9,123 bases of DNA from Flammeovirgaceae bacterium UBA2338 (lineage in GTDB: Bacteria; Bacteroidota; Bacteroidia; Cytophagales; Cyclobacteriaceae). Positions 6,913-9,123 of this stretch are shown here, piece by piece; within the stretch, counting starts at the first letter, position 1; each line of letters begins with the position of its first letter. The notes beneath the pieces are model-generated. The model saw only the letters and a program-made list of their open reading frames with translations, was not told the origin of the DNA and did no database searches. Both the position numbers and the translations under genes were made by a program. The DNA is taken from the NCBI GenBank assembly GCA_002344795.1, contig DDUM01000102.1, forward strand, positions 1-9,123. The letters run 5' to 3'.

Positions 6913-7515
6913 ATGAAAATATTAATAGTAGGAGGCAACGGTACGATTGGTAAAAGAGTGAGCCGTCATTTTTCAGCAAAGGACGAAGTGCTGATTGCCG
7001 GGCGCACCAAAGGGGATGTCACCGTGGATATTGCGGACTCAAGCTCCATCCAACAGATGTTTGAGAAGACCGGCCAGCTGGATGCAATCATTTGCATAGC
7101 AGGCGAGGCGAAGTGGGCAGATTTTAAAGACCTTACAGAAGAGGATTATTATATAGGGCTGAAGAGCAAACTGATGGGACAGGTAAACCTGGTTCGTATC
7201 GGGCAGCACTACCTGAACCCGAAAGGTTCTATCACACTTTCCACGGGTATCCTGGCAGATGATCCAGTGGTGAAGACTGCCAGCGCAGCGATGGTAAACG
7301 GTGGCATCCACAGTTTTGCCCAGGCAGCTGCCCTGGAGTTGGAAAATGGAATTCGCCTGAACGTAGTATCGCTGGGCATGGTGGAAGATGCCTATGATAA
7401 ATACAAAGACTATTTTCCCGGTCACAACCCCATACCTATGAACAAAGTGGTGAACGCCTACGTGCGCAGTGTGAAAGGCAAAGGCAATGGAGAGATCATA
7501 AGGATTTATGAGTAG
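6913..7515 (+). CDS. Short-chain dehydrogenase/reductase (SDR) family protein, atypical active site
   Basis: The 200-residue product has a Rossmann fold: GGNGTIG at 7-13 binds the nucleotide, Arg31 after the second strand suggests NADP(H), Asp39 sits in VDIAD, and CIAG at 61-64 replaces the usual NNAG. Ser110/Thr111 in TLSTG fit the catalytic serine strand. Where classical SDRs have YxxxK, this protein reads TASAAMVNGG (122-131) with neither Tyr nor Lys in place. RLNVVSLG at 148-155 matches the region after the active site. The length is short for the family (classical about 250). It resembles the known subgroup of small SDR-like proteins that carry an AMVNG stretch, whose activity is not established, so it may bind a cofactor without classical catalysis. 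A start at ATG 6913 gives a normal Rossmann N-terminus (MKILIVGG). GC content is higher than in the three genes before it, closer to SulP. Confidence 0.87.
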   Translation: MKILIVGGNGTIGKRVSRHFSAKDEVLIAGRTKGDVTVDIADSSSIQQMFEKTGQLDAIICIAGEAKWADFKDLTEEDYYIGLKSKLMGQVNLVRIGQHYLNPKGSITLSTGILADDPVVKTASAAMVNGGIHSFAQAAALELENGIRLNVVSLGMVEDAYDKYKDYFPGHNPIPMNKVVNAYVRSVKGKGNGEIIRIYE

Positions 7516-7531
7516 GAGGAATAGTTTATAG

Positions 7532-7640
7532 TCCTTAGTCCTTAGTCTTAAGTCTTAAGTCTTAAGTCTTTAGTCTTTAGTCTATCGACTATCCACTTAG
7601 TATTAAAGACTAAGGACTAATAACTAAAGACCACCGACTA
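7532..7640. repeat. 7-bp tandem repeat folded into an inverted repeat
   Basis: Seven uninterrupted 7-base units run from 7532 to 7580: TCCTTAG twice, TCTTAAG three times, TCTTTAG twice. The partner arm at 7606-7631 contains complementary heptads (AGACTAA, GGACTAA, TAACTAA). The 15 bases TTAGTCCTTAGTCTT at 7535-7549 are an exact reverse complement of 7606-7620. The arms can slide by one heptad and still pair. It begins 16 bases after the SDR stop codon, so it may serve as the 3' structure of that transcript. No U-tract follows. The 7-base unit is not a multiple of three and no gene covers it. Confidence 0.75.
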
Positions 7641-7643
7641 AAT

Positions 7644-7673
7644 TAGTTAAGCTCGGTCTTCCGACCTGACGAA
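7644..7673. repeat. Palindromic REP-like element, copy 2
   Basis: Ungapped partner of 5298-5327 (25 of 30 identical), starting with the shared TAGTTAAG and ending with the shared CTGACGAA. The core GGTC-TTCC-GACC at 7655-7666 is a perfect short hairpin, while the outer left arm has decayed. It separates the heptad repeat from the 22-bp array. Confidence 0.6.
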
Positions 7674-7700
7674 CAAGCAACCAGACTTGTGAACCACAAC

Positions 7701-8074
7701 CCCACCAAAGGGGAAGAGCACCTTACCAAAGACCACCTCGCACCGTTGCAAAGGGGACCTCGCTCTGGTGCAGAGGACAGGACGGACCGCTGCAGTTGCC
7801 ACCTTGCACCGTTCGTGATGCCACCTCGTACCAAGGCAAAGGTGAACGCGTAGGTGTGAAGAGGTGAATGCATGAGGGTGCAAAGGCGGAAGCGCTCTCT
7901 TATAAAGGTGACTATCCAAGGGTGCAGAGGCGGAAGGGTACTGAAGAACTGGCGGATGCCCTCCCAGGTAAAGGCGGATGAGTACCAAAGTACATACCAC
8001 ACCGTACCGCAGCAATGGTAACTCCGTAGTGGTGATAAGGCAACTCCTCGTACCTGGTAAAAGTAGGGTAAAGG
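7701..8074. repeat. Degenerate 22-bp-period tandem array, about 17 units
   Basis: Cutting the sequence every 22 bases from 7701 aligns 17 units without gaps. Unit position 4 is G in 13 of 17, position 6 is A in 13, position 8 is A in 14 and position 10 is G in 14, giving a core GCA(A/G)AGG at positions 4-10. Many units end in TACC or CACC. The best units are GGTGCAAAGGCGGA (7877) and GGTGCAGAGGCGGA (7921), 44 bases apart. The unit start GGTGC and end GTACC are partly complementary, so single units could form weak hairpins. A 22-base period shifts the reading frame each unit, so the minus-strand open frames across it are unlikely to be genes. It is not a CRISPR array: there are no conserved repeats separated by unique spacers. 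Function unknown. Confidence 0.6.
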
Positions 8075-8136
8075 GACTGCCCATGTTGGTGTTTTTGGAG
8101 GTCAAAAAATAATTTAGAAATTTCTTAAAATAATTG

Positions 8137-8156
8137 AAACCTTTTGTATAAGGTTT
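8137..8156 (+). promoter_or_regulatory. Short leader hairpin before the helical protein gene
   Basis: AAACCTT (8137-8143) and AAGGTTT (8150-8156) form a perfect 7-bp stem with a 6-base loop, followed by TT. It lies 17 bases before the ATG at 8174. If transcribed, it would sit next to the ribosome-binding region and could affect translation, or act as a weak attenuator. It also contains the TTG (8144) of a possible longer reading, which makes that start improbable. Confidence 0.35.
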
Positions 8157-8173
8157 TTCGTATTAGAAGTATT

Positions 8174-8887
8174 ATGACACACACAAAAAATGTAGCAACC
8201 TTCGAGGGATTCGTAGGTAGCTGCACCGGGTTCGGAGACAAGTACAATCCCGGTTTGCCCAAGCTCCAGTTAGATGCATTGAATGTACTTCTTGTCAATG
8301 CACGCGAAGCGCTCGCCAGTGTAAGAGTGAAAAAAGCGGATTACGACCGCGTGACGAACAGTCGCGAGATCCTCTTCCGCGATCTCCCCAGGCTGGCGGC
8401 CAGTGTCATCCTTACGTTAGACGCATCAGGCGCTAAGGAAGAGACACTACATGATGCGAGAAGGTATTTCCGTCTTCTGATGGGCAAACGTGCCCGCGCG
8501 AAAGCACTGCAGGCTGACACAGCAGAAGATGTGAAAACAGGACCAAGGGTAGCTCAGCTCAGCTATGCGAGCAGAGCCGATCACTTTGCCAGATTGGTGC
8601 AATTGGTAATTGCCAGTCCCAATTACATGGCCAACGAACCAGCGTTGACTGTACAAGGCCTCAAGGCCACACTCAAGCAAGTGTACAGTATCAACACGGA
8701 AGTGGTCAATGCTCGGGTGGCACTTAGCAATGCACGAATCGCACGCAACGAGATGCTCTACACCTCCGGTAATTGTATTTACCAAACAGGCAGAGCAGCA
8801 CGGAAGTATGTGAGAGCCATCTTTGGTCCGAACAGTGAGCAGTTCAACCAGGTAAAAAGTTTAGTATTCACCAAACCCCGTATCTGA
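8174..8887 (+). CDS. Uncharacterised all-helical protein with two internal repeats
   Basis: I recall similar hypothetical proteins in Bacteroidota but know no assigned function. The 237-residue product has no signal peptide and no membrane segment, is rich in Ala, Arg and Lys, and is predicted mostly helical, so it is probably cytoplasmic. It consists of two related halves, about 10-96 and 138-223, joined by a charged linker (103-128). Matching positions are offset by 127 residues without gaps from Tyr24/Tyr151 to Arg64/Arg191. Examples are Leu36/Leu163, Leu40/Leu167 and NSREILF (62-68) against ARNEMLY (190-196). The ATG at 8174 (MTHTKN) is preferred over a TTG at 8144 that lies in a hairpin. 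The coding GC is higher than in the genes at 3904-6733. It stands alone, between the 22-bp array and a strong terminator. Confidence 0.8.
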   Translation: MTHTKNVATFEGFVGSCTGFGDKYNPGLPKLQLDALNVLLVNAREALASVRVKKADYDRVTNSREILFRDLPRLAASVILTLDASGAKEETLHDARRYFRLLMGKRARAKALQADTAEDVKTGPRVAQLSYASRADHFARLVQLVIASPNYMANEPALTVQGLKATLKQVYSINTEVVNARVALSNARIARNEMLYTSGNCIYQTGRAARKYVRAIFGPNSEQFNQVKSLVFTKPRI

Positions 8888-8908
8888 TGAAAGTGCAACC
8901 CGTTAATT

Positions 8909-8939
8909 AAAACCCCGGCAACCTATTGCTGGGGTTTTT
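8909..8939 (+). terminator. Intrinsic terminator of the helical protein gene
   Basis: A 13-bp stem (8909-8921 with 8926-8938, one wobble pair) around a CCTA loop contains four consecutive C-G pairs and runs into TTTTT, TTGG and TTTT. It lies 21 bases after the stop codon. The A-rich left arm would also give a U-tract on the other strand, so it may work in both directions. The 184 bases after it (8940-9123) show no gene that I can support. Confidence 0.85.
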
Positions 8940-9123
8940 GGTTTTAGGGGGTTGCTATCCATAGAATTATACGTTTAATTATACAGATAATTCCACGGTT
9001 ACAAATGAAAGATAAAATGGAAAAAGACTAAATTTGAACAACTAATAGGATTTTAGAATGAAACTAAAAGGAATATAAGGGCAATACGTTTATATTGGTG
9101 TTGTCGGCAATTCAAGACATCTG

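Noticed and set aside
7039..7425. 128-codon minus-strand frame opposite the SDR gene, and a 112-codon frame opposite the helical protein gene (8447-8785)
   Set aside because: Both overlap fully with better-supported genes and encode no recognisable family.
7679..8074. CRISPR array
   Set aside because: The 22-base units are contiguous and all degenerate, with no constant repeat alternating with unique spacers, and no cas gene is present.
7643..8105. Two minus-strand open frames of 119 and 152 codons across the gap before the helical protein gene
   Set aside because: They run through the 22-bp-period array, whose unit length is not a multiple of three, and their products are Cys/His/Leu/Arg-rich with no recognisable domain. 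They look like stop-poor frames in GC-richer repetitive DNA.
8965..8984. Repeated AATTATAC, 12 bases apart
   Set aside because: Too short and AT-rich to separate from chance, with no gene downstream in the window.
9051..9123. A gene entering from the right edge on the minus strand, because the reverse complement contains CCGACAACACC, similar to CCGCCAACAC found after other genes
   Set aside because: Only about 70 bases are visible, all frames stop quickly, and one short word is not enough to call a gene end.

Overview
The window looks like chromosomal DNA from a Bacteroidota bacterium, probably of the Cytophagales/Sphingobacteriales kind; I cannot name a genus. The grounds are promoter-like sequences of the Bacteroidota TTG-N19/20-TAnnTTTG type, the near absence of Shine-Dalgarno sites, and protein families typical of the phylum (a secreted CocE/S15 hydrolase, a SulP transporter with a STAS domain, a CxxCH lipoprotein, and a repeat-containing helical protein of unknown function).

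Layout. Positions 1-156 hold a long imperfect hairpin. On the minus strand, 157-2031 encodes a secreted CocE/NonD-type hydrolase and 2154-3698 a SulP anion transporter. Divergently, on the plus strand, come three single genes of AT-rich character, each with its own long upstream gap: a CPBP (CAAX-type) membrane protease (3904-4650), a small lipoprotein with a heme c motif (4783-5271), and a membrane-anchored alpha/beta hydrolase of the prolyl-aminopeptidase type (5624-6733). An atypical SDR protein (6913-7515) follows. Then comes a 658-base non-coding stretch (7516-8173), and finally an uncharacterised helical protein (8174-8887) ending in a strong intrinsic terminator. The last 185 bases show no gene.

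The genes do not form a metabolic pathway; they read as independent units. The most notable content is non-coding. Two 47-bp near-identical direct repeats, each an imperfect palindrome, bracket the alpha/beta hydrolase gene exactly 1400 bp apart, so the gene sits in a cassette-like interval. A 30-bp palindromic repeat occurs twice (5298 and 7644). The gap 7516-8173 holds a 7-bp tandem repeat folded back on itself, then the second palindrome, then a degenerate 22-bp-period tandem array of about 17 units. I found no recombinase, transposase, reverse transcriptase or CRISPR component here, so any mobility of these elements would have to be supplied in trans.

Several gene starts were moved to internal ATGs because the longer reading either runs through a promoter (SulP) or begins with a TTG at a predicted transcription start or inside a hairpin (SDR protein and helical protein).
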